64,000 nt of DNA from Gp6-AA40 sp963723495 (GTDB taxonomy: Bacteria; Acidobacteriota; Vicinamibacteria; Vicinamibacterales; UBA2999), in the NCBI GenBank assembly GCA_963723495.1, contig CAVRQR010000009.1:620001-684000 (forward strand), in the 5' to 3' direction. The notes under the pieces are model-generated. The model saw only the letters and a list, made by a program, of their open reading frames with translations. It had not been told where the DNA came from and did no database searches. Shown here one piece after another: positions 8,201-18,119 of the stretch (position 1 is its first letter; each line of letters starts with the position of its first letter). The position numbers and the translations under genes are program-made.

Positions 8201-9393
8201 ATGCAGACACGCCGGGCATTCCTGCGGACGAGCGCCGCAACCGCCGCCGCCGCCTTTGCCGGCGTGACCGATCCGCGTGCCGCCAAGTACGACCTCGTGA
8301 TTCGAGGAGGTCGCGTCATCGATCCCGCTCGGCGGCTGGACGCGGTCATGGACGTGGCGGTGTCGCAAGGACGGATTGCACAGATCCTGCCTTCGGGATC
8401 GGCCACGGATACCGCCGAGATCCTCGACGCGACCGGCAAGGTGGTTGTCCCAGGGCTCATCGACATCCACACGCACGTCCGCTCGAAGGAGATGCCGTCA
8501 CTCTGTCTGGCCGATGGCGTGACGTCGATGGTCGATGGCGGTTCGCGCGGCGCCGATCAGATCGATGACGTGGTCGGGTTCGCCAAGGGGGCGCCTAACC
8601 GCGTCCGGGTTCTGCTCAACGTCGCGCGGACAGGCATCCTCCCGGAAGGCGAGGCGCTGGACATCAGCCGCGTGGACGTGGCCGCCGCGCGCAAGGCGAT
8701 CGAGCGTCATCGCGACGTCATCGTCGGCGTGAAGGCGCGCATCTCACGCGTCGGTGGCGGGCAGCAACGATCTCGAAGTGCTTCGCCGGGCGCAGATGAT
8801 GGTGGAGCCCTTCCGTCTGCGCGTGATGGTCCATGTTGGCGACACGGCGTCGTCGATGCCCGCGATCCTCGCGCTGCTCAAGCCCGGCGACATCGTGACG
8901 CACGTCTATGCTCCGCCGCCCCACGGCATCTTCGATGACAACGGGCAAGTGCTGCCGGAGGTCGCGGCGGCGCGGCGCCGCGGGGTTCGTTTCGACATCG
9001 GTCACGGCCGTGTCGGTCACATCACGTGGGAAACGGCCGAGCAGGGGATTCGGCAGAAATTCCTGCCTGACACGATCTCTTCGGATTTGAACGATGCCGG
9101 CCGTAAAGATCAGGTCTTCGATTTCCCGAACGTCCTGTCGAAGTTCCTGATGCTCGGCATGCCCCTCGATCAGGTCATCGAGCGGGCGACGATCAACGCC
9201 GCTCACGTCTTTCCTGACTTCGGGGATCTGGGCACGCTTCGAGTTGGTGCACCGGCGGACATCACCGTCCTCGAGTTGCGGAACGGCGAGTTCGAATTCA
9301 TGGACAACGCCAACACGCCGCGAAAGGGCCAGTCGAAGCTCGTTCGCCCATGCTTCGGTCGTCGCGGGCAAAGTGTTCAGGAGACGTTCCTGA
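8201..9393 (+). CDS. Tat-exported amidohydrolase/dihydroorotase-like metallohydrolase (two frame breaks)
   Basis: This is a metal-dependent hydrolase of the amidohydrolase superfamily. A Tat-like leader (MQTRRAFLRTSAATAAAAFA) is followed by YDLVIRGGRVIDPARRLDAV, then the first metal motif GLIDIHTHV. Later parts are MVHVGDTASSMPAILALLKPG, FDIGHGRVGHITWETAEQG and INAAHVFPDFGDLGTLRVGA near the C-terminus. The frame changes near 8750 (one extra base) and again near 9349 (one extra base). After the second correction the protein ends AHASVVAGKVFRRRS at the TGA 9391-9393. Without the correction the gene appears falsely fused to the next one. The substrate is unknown; deacetylase/adenosine-deaminase-like relatives exist. 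Confidence 0.75.
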
Positions 9394-9407
9394 GTCGCGA
9401 CGGGTCC

Positions 9408-10367
9408 ATGCGCACAGGCGACACGGTGTGTGTCGAGGCGTACGCACGCCTTCACTTCGGTGTCCTCGATCTTCGCGGGTCGGCTGGACGATGGTTTGGA
9501 GGGATCGGCGCGGCCGCGTCGGCGCCGTCGCTGCTGGTGTCAGCGACTGGAGCCGACAGGCTCACCGTGGAAGGGGAGGACGCCAGCCGAGCGAAGGCGT
9601 TCGCACAGCAGTTCCTGAATCATCACGGCATTCGGTCCGGTGTCCACGTTGAGGTCCTTCGGTCATTGCCATCCCATGCCGGACTTGGCTCGGGCACGCA
9701 GCTCGCCCTTTCGATTGCTCGTGCCCTGGCCGAGCTCCACGACATCGAGACGGACCCGCGTGCGCTCGCACGAGCGATGGGGCGGGCGCAGCGCTCCGCC
9801 ATTGGCACGTGGACGTTCGCCCACGGCGGTCTCGTCGTCGAAGGCGGACGTCGTGCGATGCACGATGACTGCGGTCCACTCATTGCCCGGCTCCCGTTTC
9901 CCGCCACGTGGCGATGTGTCGTCGTCGTTCCCGAAGGACCGCCCGGGATGAGTGGCGCCGAGGAAGCTGCGGCGTTTGCTCGCTTGCCCCGGCCGTCCGA
10001 GCACGATGTCGAGCACGTCTCGCATCTGGTGCTCATGGTGTTGCTGCCAGCGCTGGCCGACGCCGATCTCGAGTCGTTCGGTCGCGCGCTGAGTGAGATT
10101 CAAGAAGTGACCGGACGCTGGTTCGCGCCCGCCCAGGGTGGCACGTTCGCGTCCGGTCCGAGTCGCGGTCTGATCACGCAGCTTGCCGAATGGGGCGCGG
10201 CCGGTGTCGGTCAAAGCTCGTGGGGACCTACGCTCTATGGGATTGTGGAGGGCGACGGCGCGGCTGCCCGCCTCGTCGATCGCGTGAGAGGCGCGCTTGG
10301 TGCGTCAGGCCGGGTATTCGCCGGGCCCCTTCGATCGGAAGGTGCTCGCGTATGGAGAACGACATGA
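9408..10367 (+). CDS. mptG: Beta-ribofuranosylaminobenzene 5'-phosphate synthase family (GHMP-kinase fold)
   Basis: The family condenses 4-aminobenzoate with PRPP, releasing CO2 and PPi, which is the committed step of methanopterin biosynthesis. Recognisable parts are VEAYARLHFGVLDLRGSAGR at the N-terminus, GGIGAAASAPSLLV, then the GHMP glycine-rich loop SLPSHAGLGSGTQLALSIAR around residue 90 and RAQRSAIGTWTFAHGGLVVE. The C-terminal glycine motif appears as GAAGVGQSSWGPTLYGIV. About 319 residues is normal. ATG 9408 follows the corrected stop of the amidohydrolase by 14 bases. The stop overlaps the EthD start (ATGA). The organism should make an H4MPT-type carrier if this enzyme works; pabA/pabB are 4-9 kb upstream. 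Confidence 0.8.
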   Translation: MRTGDTVCVEAYARLHFGVLDLRGSAGRWFGGIGAAASAPSLLVSATGADRLTVEGEDASRAKAFAQQFLNHHGIRSGVHVEVLRSLPSHAGLGSGTQLALSIARALAELHDIETDPRALARAMGRAQRSAIGTWTFAHGGLVVEGGRRAMHDDCGPLIARLPFPATWRCVVVVPEGPPGMSGAEEAAAFARLPRPSEHDVEHVSHLVLMVLLPALADADLESFGRALSEIQEVTGRWFAPAQGGTFASGPSRGLITQLAEWGAAGVGQSSWGPTLYGIVEGDGAAARLVDRVRGALGASGRVFAGPLRSEGARVWRTT

Positions 10368-10675
10368 TCAAAGTCACCGTGCTGTATCCGAACACGTCGG
10401 GCGTGCGCTTCGACATGGCCTACTACCTCGATCGACACATGCCGATGGTGCGAGACCTGATGAGTGGCGCACTCAAGGGCATGAACGTCGAGCAGGGCCT
10501 GGCCAGCGGGCAGCCTGGAGTCCCGGCTCCGTACATCGCGCTCGGACATCTGCTTTTCGACTCGGTCGACGCGTTCCAGGCGGCATTTGCGCAACACAGC
10601 GCGGCGATCCTGGCTGACATCCCGAACTACACCAACGCGCAGCCAACGATTCAAATCAGCGAGGTGAAGCTGTGA
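10364..10675 (+). CDS. EthD family small protein
   Basis: A 103-residue dimeric alpha/beta-barrel-type protein. It opens MIKVTVLYPNTSGVRFDMAY and YLDRHMPMVRDLMSGALKGM, the hallmark EthD motif with the YxxxHxP segment, and ends NAQPTIQISEVKL. ATG 10364 has GGAG seven bases upstream and overlaps the preceding stop; an in-frame ATG at 10352 is possible but worse placed. EthD-like proteins accompany many degradative or cofactor gene sets without a fixed role. Its own stop overlaps the GTG of the metallo-hydrolase (GTGA), so mptG, this gene and the next form one coupled unit. Confidence 0.85.
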   Translation: MIKVTVLYPNTSGVRFDMAYYLDRHMPMVRDLMSGALKGMNVEQGLASGQPGVPAPYIALGHLLFDSVDAFQAAFAQHSAAILADIPNYTNAQPTIQISEVKL

Positions 10676-11706
10676 ATGTCACTGGCGTCCGGGTGATCGC
10701 CTTCGCAATGGTCTTCGCCGGGATGGCTTCGGCGGCCACGGCGCAACCGCGCGGCATCTACCAGCAGACGGCCTACAAGGGCCAGGAGATCGGCAAGCTC
10801 ACGGGTGACGTCTACTACGCCCGCATGGACGACTACCTGTCCGTCTTCATGGTCACGCCCGATGGCATCGTCCTCGTCGAGCCGATCGGCACCGAGTTCG
10901 CGACCTGGCTGAAGGGTGAGCTGGCGAGCCGGTTCAAGGTACCGGTGAAGTACGTGATCTACAGCCATCATCACTGGGATCACGGGTCTGGCGCATCGGT
11001 CTACGCTGACACCGCGCGAATCATCGGCCACGAGGCGATGATGGCGAGGCTGGCCATGCCACCGGCGAACACGCCCTTGCCGCAGAACGCGCGCGCACAG
11101 GATCGCAACGGCAACGGTGCGATCGAGCGCGACGAAGCGCAAGGCAACCTGCAGAATCAGTTCGCGCTCTACGACGACGATCGCAACGGCAGCCTGAGCG
11201 GCGCGGAGGTGACACGTGGTCCGCTCGCGTTCGTACGTCCGCCTGATCTGACGTACCGCGATCCGATCACGATCACGCTTGGCGGCAAGCGAGTCGAGGT
11301 TCTTCCTCGGCCCACGGCCCATGCCGACGACAACACTATCGTGCGGTTCGTTGACGGGACCGGCGTGCTCTTTGCCTCCGACTGGATCACTGTGAAGCGT
11401 GTGCCCTTTGGTGGTGATGTGGCGACGACGCCGGAGCTGGCGCTGGTGAAATCAGTGGAGACGCTCGACTTCGATCATTTCATCTGCAGCCACGGCATGC
11501 TGGGGCGGAAGGCGGACGTCAGCGCGAACATTCGGTATCGCGAGGAGCTTCGTGAGGCGGTTGCCAAGGCAATCGCTGCAGGCCAGACGCTCGAGCAGGC
11601 GCAGGCCAGCGTCACGATGGACAACTACAAGGATTGGGAGTTTTACGCGCAGCAGCGTCCAGCGAATGTCGCGGGCACCTATCGCGCGTTGACCAGTGCC
11701 CGGTGA
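10672..11706 (+). CDS. Secreted metallo-beta-lactamase-fold hydrolase with an EF-hand pair
   Basis: A 344-residue exported MBL-fold protein. A signal peptide covers residues 1-24 (ending AATAQ). The zinc motif HHHWDH occupies residues 99-104, followed by the later zinc-ligand candidates HAD (HADDNT) and HGML. Between the first and second halves lie two canonical calcium loops: DRNGNGAIERDE (144-155) and DDDRNGSLSGAE (168-179), both fitting D-x-[DN]-x-[DN]-G-x-[ILV]-x3-E. Ordinary MBL hydrolases have no EF-hands, so calcium may regulate or stabilise this one. The C-terminus contains a helical segment RYREELREAVAKAIAAGQTL. The gene is coupled to EthD and mptG; a link to pterin synthesis is not evident given its export. 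Confidence 0.85.
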   Translation: MNVTGVRVIAFAMVFAGMASAATAQPRGIYQQTAYKGQEIGKLTGDVYYARMDDYLSVFMVTPDGIVLVEPIGTEFATWLKGELASRFKVPVKYVIYSHHHWDHGSGASVYADTARIIGHEAMMARLAMPPANTPLPQNARAQDRNGNGAIERDEAQGNLQNQFALYDDDRNGSLSGAEVTRGPLAFVRPPDLTYRDPITITLGGKRVEVLPRPTAHADDNTIVRFVDGTGVLFASDWITVKRVPFGGDVATTPELALVKSVETLDFDHFICSHGMLGRKADVSANIRYREELREAVAKAIAAGQTLEQAQASVTMDNYKDWEFYAQQRPANVAGTYRALTSAR

Positions 11707-11734
11707 GTCGCGGGTCGTGCGACCCGCCGCGCTC

Positions 11735-14700
11735 TTATCTGGCGAGCGACCGCCGTTCCGGCGGCATGCTGAGCGGGGCGAGCCGGGGTGGTGCCTGTGA
11801 AGGCTGCGGCGACGTTTCCCTGAAGATCACGCTCAATTCGACGGGCTGCCCCTGGACGACATCAACCGACTGCCGGCGTTCGCCGAGATCGGGGTGCCGG
11901 ACGAGCACTTCGCGTGCGCCAATCGGTACCCGGAACGCCGCGAGTGGCGCGACTCCCATAAGTTCACCCTCGACGAAAATCTCGGCTCCCGGTTCTGTAG
12001 TGATGTGCAGTGAGCCCTCCGGTAATGTCACCGTGTGCGTCGAGACCTCTCCGGGCTTGATGCTGAACTCGACCTCCTCGCGATAACCGTACTGTTTATT
12101 CACGAGTCTCACCTTGTGCTGCCCCGGGGCGAGGAGGATGTGACCGCCGTCGCTTGCGCCGAGCTTGCGGTTGCCGTCGAAGATCTCGACAGGGATTCGC
12201 GAGACGATGGCGAGGAATCCCGCGGTGATCTCATAGCGCGCGACGGTGCGCTCGTCAGCCTGGACCCTCACGGTCCGGCGCAGCGTGCCGGAGTCACCTT
12301 CGAGAATGAGCGCGTGACGTCCCGCCGCAACGTCCTTGAGCGTCAGCGGCGTGAACCCGACCTCGCGCCCGTCGAGGACGACACGCGCGCCATCGGGGAC
12401 CGATTCGACACGCAACTCCCCGGTTCCGCCGCCGGCAGGGCTCTTTTCGGCCAGCTCCGGAACGGCGGCTGGGGCGGGTGCCGTCACGGCCGTCTTCGTT
12501 GTCGTCGACTTGCCGCCGAACATGAAGAACGCAAGCGCGCCACCCGCCAACAGGACAACCGCGGCGGCCGCGACCATCCACATTCTGCCTTCGAGGAACC
12601 CTAGGCGGGCCTGGAGCCCCGGGACTATCTGGTGCTGATCGGCGAAGAAGTCATCGGCAGGCCATTCGCGTACCGCAAGCTGAGTGTTGGCCGCGGGCGC
12701 CGCCACAGGCGCCATCGCCTTGGCGCGGGCCACTTCCTTCGCGACCGCCTCTTCGGCCGCCACGCGTGCCTGGTCGGCGGAGGCAGCGCGAAGGCGGAGC
12801 ATCTGCGCGCGAACTTCTTCGAGTTCCGCGACGCGGCGCTGATCGGCTTCCCACTTGATCGCGGCGACTTCCGTCTCCAGTCGCGCGTTGGCCTCCCGGC
12901 GTGCCCGCTCGGTCTCTTCGCGCAAGCGGGCCTCTGCGTCGTCGCGGACGAGGGCCGCTTCGGCCTCGATCGCGCGCGCGGCTTCTTCTTCGGCGGCGGC
13001 ACGCAGCTCGCGTGCTTCCTGTTCACGCCGCGAGGCGGCTTCGCGCTGCGCCTGTTCGAGCGCACGCCGCGCCTCGTCTGCTTCCTTCCGCACGCGAATG
13101 AGCTCGGACTCGACGCGGGCGTCGGCCTCGGCGCGCAGTTTTTCGACGGCAGCCTCGAGGGCGCGCGCCGCTGATTGCTCGGCGGCCTCGCGCGCCTCCT
13201 GTGCGGCGGCGTCACGAAGCGCTTCGGTGTCGCGCTGAGACTGCGCATGGAGATGCCGTGCTTCTTCGGCCTCCATTCGAACGCGCTCGACCTCGGCCTG
13301 CAGCTGTGCGTCGGCCTCGGCCTTGACGCGCGCGACTTCGGCTTCCAGCGCTCGTGCGGCAGCGTCCTCTGCCGATATGCGTGCTTCCTCGGCGGCGACC
13401 TCGCGCAGCCATTCGACTTCCTGCTGCGTCTTCTCCTGCGCGAGACGCGCCTCGGTGGCTTCCTTCCGCAGGCGTTCGAGTTCGGCCAGGAGGACGGTGT
13501 CGGCGTCCGCCTTGACGCGCAACACTTCGCTTTCGAGCGCACGCGCCGCCGATTCCTCGGCAGCCTTGCGCGCCTCGGCGTCCCTCCGAGATCGCGCGAG
13601 AGGTTCTCGCGTTCGTTGCGTTGACGCGCTTCTTCGGCTTCGGCGCGAACACGGGCGAGCTCGGCATTGAGCTGCGCATCGGCGTCGGCGCGGACGCGTG
13701 CGATCTCGGCCTCGAGCTCGCGCGCGGCCGCTTCCTGCGCCACCATCCGGGCTTCCTGTGCGGCGAGTTCGCGGAGCGTTTCGGTTTCGAGCTTCGATTG
13801 CGCCTGGGCCAGGCGGGCTTCTGCGGCTTCCTTGCGGAGGCGCTCGAGGTCCGCGCGCAGTCCCGCTTCGGCTTCCTCGCGCACGCGTGCCACTTCGGCC
13901 TCGAGCGCGCGGGCGGTAGCCTCGTGCGCAGCTCGCCTCGCGTTCTGCGCCGCCTCGTCGCGGCGTTTGTCGGCCTCGCGCTGCGCGTCCTCCTGCGCCC
14001 GTTGAGCCTGCTCGGCTTCGACGCGCAGACGTTCGAGCTCGGCGCCCAGCCGCGCGTCAGCCTCGGACTGCACGCGCGCGACCTCGGCTTCGACTGCGCG
14101 TGCGGCTGATTCCTGCGCCGCACGCTGCGCCTCGACTGCGGCGGCGGCACGGATGGCGTTGGTTTCGATCTCGGTCTGCGCCTGCGCCTGGGCAGCTTCC
14201 TCGCGGAGGTGTTCGAGCTCTTTCTGCAGGCGCGCGTCGGCCTCGGCCTTCACCCGCGCAACTTCGGCCTGCACTGCCAGGCTGGCCGCCTCTTCGGCCG
14301 CCTTACGCGCCGCACGTGCTGCGGCTTCACGACGTTCTTCGGCCTCGCGCTGCGCCTGTTCCTGTGCCAGGCGCGTACGCTCGGCCTCCTGGCGCGCGGA
14401 CTCGAGCTCCGCCTTGAGCCGCTCATCGGCCTCACTCCGCAGGCGGGCCACTTCGGACTCGAGCGCCTGGGCGGTCGTGCGTTCCGCGGCTTTGCGAGCC
14501 TCGATGATGGCTTCCCCGTGGGCCTTCTCGGCCTCGCGCTGCGCCTGCTCGTGTACCGCGCGTGCGGCCGCCGCTTCGATGCGCAGCCGCTCGACCTCTG
14601 CCTGGATTTGTGCTTCCGCCTCGGCGCGGGCGCGGGCGACTTCATCGGCGAGCGCCAGCGCCGCGGTTTCTTGCGCGGATCGCCGAGCTTCTTCAGAAAC

Positions 14701-16281
14701 CTTTTTCTCGTGAGCGCGCCGCGCACTCTCGGCTTCCTCGCGGACGCGATCGATCACCCCCTGCAGCTGACGGTCCGCGTCAGCCTGGACACGCGCAAGC
14801 TCCTCGGCGAGACGTGACTCGGTCTCGGCTTTGACGCGCGCGACTTCTTCAGCAAGGGCGCGGGCAGCGGACTCTTCGGCGGCAGCCTTCGCCTCCTGCA
14901 GTTCGCTTTCGCGCATCGCCGCGGCTTCCGCCTGTACACGGGCCACGTGCTCCGCCTTCGCACGCTCGGCGGCTTCCTGCGTACGCTGCAACTGCTCGGC
15001 GAGAGCTTTGTCTGCGCTCGTGCGCACGCGCGCCAATTCATCGGCCAGTTTGCTCTCGGCCTCGTCGCGGACCTGCTGGAGTTCGGCGGTGAGCGCTTCA
15101 CGCGTTGCGGCTTCCGCGGCTGCTCGCGCCTGCGCAACGGCGGCCTCACGCTGGGCCGTCGATTCGGCTTCGATCCTCGCGAGTTCGACCGTGCGCTGTT
15201 CCGCGGCTTCCGCGCGGACGCGTTCGAGTTCAGCCGCCATTTTGGCGGCCGCTTCACGCTGAGTAGCGACTTCGGCTTCGACGCGCGCCACTTCGGCCGC
15301 GCGTTGCTGCGCCGCTTCTGCGCGAATGCGCTCGACCTCGGCGGCCATCTTGGCCGCGGCCTCGCGCTGCGCGGCAGCTTCGGCTTCCATGCGCGCCATT
15401 TCGGTCGCGCGCTGTTCGGCTGCTTCGGCCCGAACACGCTCGACTTCGGCCGCCATCCGGGCATCGGCCTGTGCCTGGATCAGCGCGATCTCTGCAGCGT
15501 GGACTTCGGGATCGACGCCTTCCTTGACCGGCTCGGTTCCGTCCACGGAACGGCGCGATCGCGTGAGTTCATCGATCGAAATATCGAGCTCCGACTCGTG
15601 TTCGTCTTCGGTCTCCGCTGGCGTGTCTACCAGCCCGGGATACGTCGAGACTTCGACGGCCATGGGATCGACGGTGAGCTCGTTGAGCATCGATGCGGTC
15701 AACGCGGTCAGATCGTTCTCAGCGACCGTCGCTGCGCCGGCGCGAGCCTCGCTGACGACCGTCGGATCGTCATCGTCCACGGTTTCGAGGGCAGATGCCT
15801 GTGAAAGCAGTTCGAGCTCGACTGGATCTTCCGGTGCAGCGGCTTCGACAGCCGGACGTTGAGGAGCCGGCGCAGGAGACGGCTTGGCGGCTACGGGAGC
15901 CGTCGGTCGTGCCGCGGCTGCCACGACTGAACTCGCCGCGGCCGTGGCTGCGCCGTTGGTCTTGCCTTTCGCTTTGCCAAGGGATGCGCCGATTTGCGAG
16001 GCATACGCCGCGCGATCGCCATTGAGGAGTGCAGGAATCGAGAGGGTGGGCGGGGTTCCGCTTCGACTGACGGACTTGAGGTGGTCGACCACCCGTTCAC
16101 GGTGGCGGTCGGAAATGGACTCACTGAAGAGAACCAGGTCAGGCAGCTGGCGGTTGATTGCGACGACGGCGGCGTAGGCGGACGTCACCAAGACGAATTC
16201 CGCGCCCACGTCGTTTCGTATGAGTTGGCGCAGAGCTTCCGCTTTGGTAGCTTCCGGCTCGATGGCTAGGACCCGGCCCAT
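11735..16281 (-). CDS. Giant receiver-like/coiled-coil/membrane/PEGA protein (about 1,515 aa, one frame break)
   Basis: From ATG 16281 the order is: a pseudo-receiver domain (MGRVLAIEPEATKAEAL, then LPDLVLFSESISDRHRERVV), an Ala/Pro-rich linker, three 36-residue coiled-coil repeats, about ten 63-residue coiled-coil repeats (residues about 470-1140), one membrane helix (MVAAAAVVLLAGGALAFFMF, nt about 12505-12580), and at least two PEGA-type beta modules (GELRVESVPDGARVVLDGRE and GSLHITTEPGAEIFVEGELM). The N-terminal rod should be cytoplasmic and the PEGA part outside. The frame changes near 13585, probably a one-base deletion, after RNERENLSRD; the sequence resumes RRDAEARKAAEES. It may be a scaffold tying a signalling domain to the envelope. 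It is divergent from tupA. A GTG at 16332 gives a longer but less likely start. Confidence 0.75.
12850..14875 (-). repeat. Tandem 189-bp (63-codon) coiled-coil repeats
   Basis: About ten consecutive copies of a 63-residue unit, each starting near AARALEAEVARVKAEAD and ending near EAREAAE(E/Q)S. Two counted copies are exactly 63 residues, which is nine heptads. The coding DNA is therefore a degenerate 189-bp tandem array, prone to copy-number change and misassembly. Confidence 0.85.
15135..15465 (-). repeat. Three tandem 108-bp (36-codon) coiled-coil repeats
   Basis: Three copies of a 36-residue unit of the form (K/R)MAAE(V/L)ERVRAEAAEQR followed by ARxEAExxxQREAA. They precede the 63-residue array in the same protein and have a different period. 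Confidence 0.8.
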
Positions 16282-16548
16282 GTCAGAGTTCACCCTTTGG
16301 CAAGATCGACAGAATCGCAATTGATGTGCCACGACTGTAGGGTGATGCCGGGGTCTTCTAAGTTTCCAAACAGGCCGATCTTGTGGCCGTAGTAAAGAGG
16401 GAGGGGAGTCGCTGACGTCTGGAGACGCTGACGACTTTGGTGCATCGCTGACGGAAATTCGGATCGCGTTCTTGACGGAGAGCGCAGCAGTGTGAAGATG
16501 ACCTGGAGTGGCTGTTACGCCTTTGGCGGCTGATAGGATCGCAATTCG

Positions 16549-17379
16549 TTGACGCGCTGCACTGTTGTTCTATCCGTTGCGATTCTCGTCCTGGTCGCGC
16601 TGACGCGCCTGCCAGTCGAGGCGCAGTCCAATCGGTCCCTCATTCTGGCGACGACCACCAGCACGCAGGACAGTGGGTTGCTGGACGTTCTCGTTCCGAG
16701 GTTCGAGAAGGAGAGCGGGATCGAGGTCAAGGTGATCGCGGTCGGCACCGGTGCTGCGCTTCGGATGGCGTCGAGGGGGGACGCCGACGCGGTTCTGGTA
16801 CATGCGCCCACCGCTGAGCGGCCCTATGTCGATGCGGGAGATCTGATCGACGGCCGCGGCGTGATGCACAACGACTTCGTCATCGTGGGTCCGTCCGCCG
16901 ATCAAGCCGGTGTTCGGCGCATGACGTCCATGACTGAGGTGATGCGCGCGATCGCGGCGCGCGGCACGTTCGTGTCGCGAGGCGACGATTCAGGGACGCA
17001 CTCACAGGAGATGGCGCTGTGGGTGGCGGCGGGGATCGATCCCCGATCGATCACACGCCGTGAGGAAACGGGTCAGGGGATGGGCGCGACGTTGAACATT
17101 GCCGACCAGAAGCGTGCGTATACGCTCGCCGATCGCGGCACGTTTCTGTCGCTGCGTAGACGGCTTGGCCTGACGATCCTCTTCCAGGGTGACACGAGCC
17201 TTCGCAACGTGTATCACGTCTACGCCGTCAACCCGGCGAAGCATCCGCGGGTCAAGCACGACGCGGCTCGTTCGTTCATCAACTTCCTGGTATCCAGTCC
17301 GATTCAGCGAGCCATCGCCGCCTTCAAGCGTGATGAGTACGGTGAATCGCTCTTCTTTCCCGATGCGATTCCGGAGTGA
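16549..17379 (+). CDS. tupA: Tungstate ABC transporter, substrate-binding protein
   Basis: This is the periplasmic high-affinity tungstate (WO4) receptor. The signal peptide runs to about residue 25 (MTRCTVVLSVAILVLVALTR). It is followed by the TupA/WtpA-distinguishing motif LILATTTSTQDSGLLDVLVP, the oxyanion-binding TTTSTQDSG loop. Further conserved parts are AVGTGAALRMASRGDADAVL, FVSRGDDSGTHSQEMALW and the C-terminal FINFLVSSPIQRAIAAF. At 276 residues it is normal for TupA. TTG 16549 gives the best signal peptide. tupB and tupC follow, and the Fwd genes, whose archaeal versions can use tungsten, come directly after. The 216-bp gap upstream is shared with the divergent giant-protein gene; I see no convincing Moco-type riboswitch in it. 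Confidence 0.93.
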   Translation: MTRCTVVLSVAILVLVALTRLPVEAQSNRSLILATTTSTQDSGLLDVLVPRFEKESGIEVKVIAVGTGAALRMASRGDADAVLVHAPTAERPYVDAGDLIDGRGVMHNDFVIVGPSADQAGVRRMTSMTEVMRAIAARGTFVSRGDDSGTHSQEMALWVAAGIDPRSITRREETGQGMGATLNIADQKRAYTLADRGTFLSLRRRLGLTILFQGDTSLRNVYHVYAVNPAKHPRVKHDAARSFINFLVSSPIQRAIAAFKRDEYGESLFFPDAIPE

Positions 17380-17382
17380 CAG

Positions 17383-17475
17383 AACTCCCAACTTCCAAAG
17401 GCCCAACTCCCAAAATAACAGCCAATGGCCCATCGGTCGTTGGGAGTTGGAGGTTGGGAGTTGGAGTTTGAGAAG
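17383..17475. repeat. Fold-back word repeat, family B (ACTCCCAA / TTGGGAGT)
   Basis: The left arm AACTCCCAACTTCCAAAGGC with a second CAACTCCCAA pairs with the right arm TTGGGAGTTGGAGGTTGGGA and a further GTTGGAG. It sits between tupA and tupB and ends 9 bases before the tupB start, so it may act as an intra-operon hairpin that lowers tupB/C expression relative to tupA. A second member is at 58323-58440. Confidence 0.75.
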
Positions 17476-17483
17476 GTGGAGCC

Positions 17484-18119
17484 GTGAGTGAGTTCGCGGC
17501 GATCGCACTGCGGACCGTCGTCGTGTCCGGAATAGCGACGGCGTTGGCCGTCGTTGTTGGCGTCCCCATCGGGTATGCGATCGCGCACAGGAGCTTTCGC
17601 GGGCGCACCATCCTGCTCGGACTCATCAACACCGGCATGGGGATGCCACCGGTGGTCGTCGGCCTCATTGTGTGGCTGCTGCTCGTGCGGAGCGGGCCGT
17701 TCGGTGGCTTCGACCTCATTTACACGCGCACCGCGATGGTGCTGGCCCAGTTCCTGATCGCGACTCCGATCGTCGTCGGGTTCACGACCGCATCGTTCCA
17801 GGCGTTGCCGCCGCGTCTACCGGATCTGCTGACTGTTCTTGGCGCCGGGCGCATGCGAACGCTGTGGCTGCTGGCGCGCGAAGCAAAGCTCGGGCTGCTC
17901 GTCGCGATCATGGCGGCGTTTGGCGCGATCGTGTCTGAAGTGGGCGCGTCGATGATCGTCGGCGGCAATCTGGAACGCAGCACGCGCGTGCTGACGACCG
18001 CGATTGTGACCGAGACCAGTCGCGGGGAGGTTGAGCGGGCGCTGTCGCTCGGGGTGGTGCTGCTGGCTCTCTCATTCCTCGTAAACCTCACGCTCACCGT
18101 GATTCAGCAGCGCCGCTGA
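17484..18119 (+). CDS. tupB: Tungstate ABC transporter, permease
   Basis: This 211-residue inner-membrane permease has about five or six helices, beginning EFAAIALRTVVVSGIATALA and VVGVPIGYAIAHRSF. The EAA-type coupling region appears as ARSEAKLGLLVAIMAAFGAI-like sequence (LLAREAKLGLLVAIM) with GAIVSEVGASMIVGGNLE, which is characteristic of TupB/ModB-type permeases. GTG 17484 is preceded by a GGTGGAG-like site. Its TGA overlaps the tupC ATG by one base (TGATG), so translation is coupled. It moves tungstate delivered by TupA into the cytoplasm. Confidence 0.92.
   Translation: MSEFAAIALRTVVVSGIATALAVVVGVPIGYAIAHRSFRGRTILLGLINTGMGMPPVVVGLIVWLLLVRSGPFGGFDLIYTRTAMVLAQFLIATPIVVGFTTASFQALPPRLPDLLTVLGAGRMRTLWLLAREAKLGLLVAIMAAFGAIVSEVGASMIVGGNLERSTRVLTTAIVTETSRGEVERALSLGVVLLALSFLVNLTLTVIQQRR

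Noticed and set aside
12625..13590. C-terminal part of the 1,235-codon frame ending at 12625
   Set aside because: Beyond about 13590 it is Arg/Pro/Ser-rich out-of-frame sequence; the true continuation is in the neighbouring frame with the 63-residue repeats.
16333..16548. Possible molybdenum-cofactor riboswitch upstream of tupA
   Set aside because: I could not build the expected multi-stem core or find the conserved bases; only ordinary GC-rich stems were possible.
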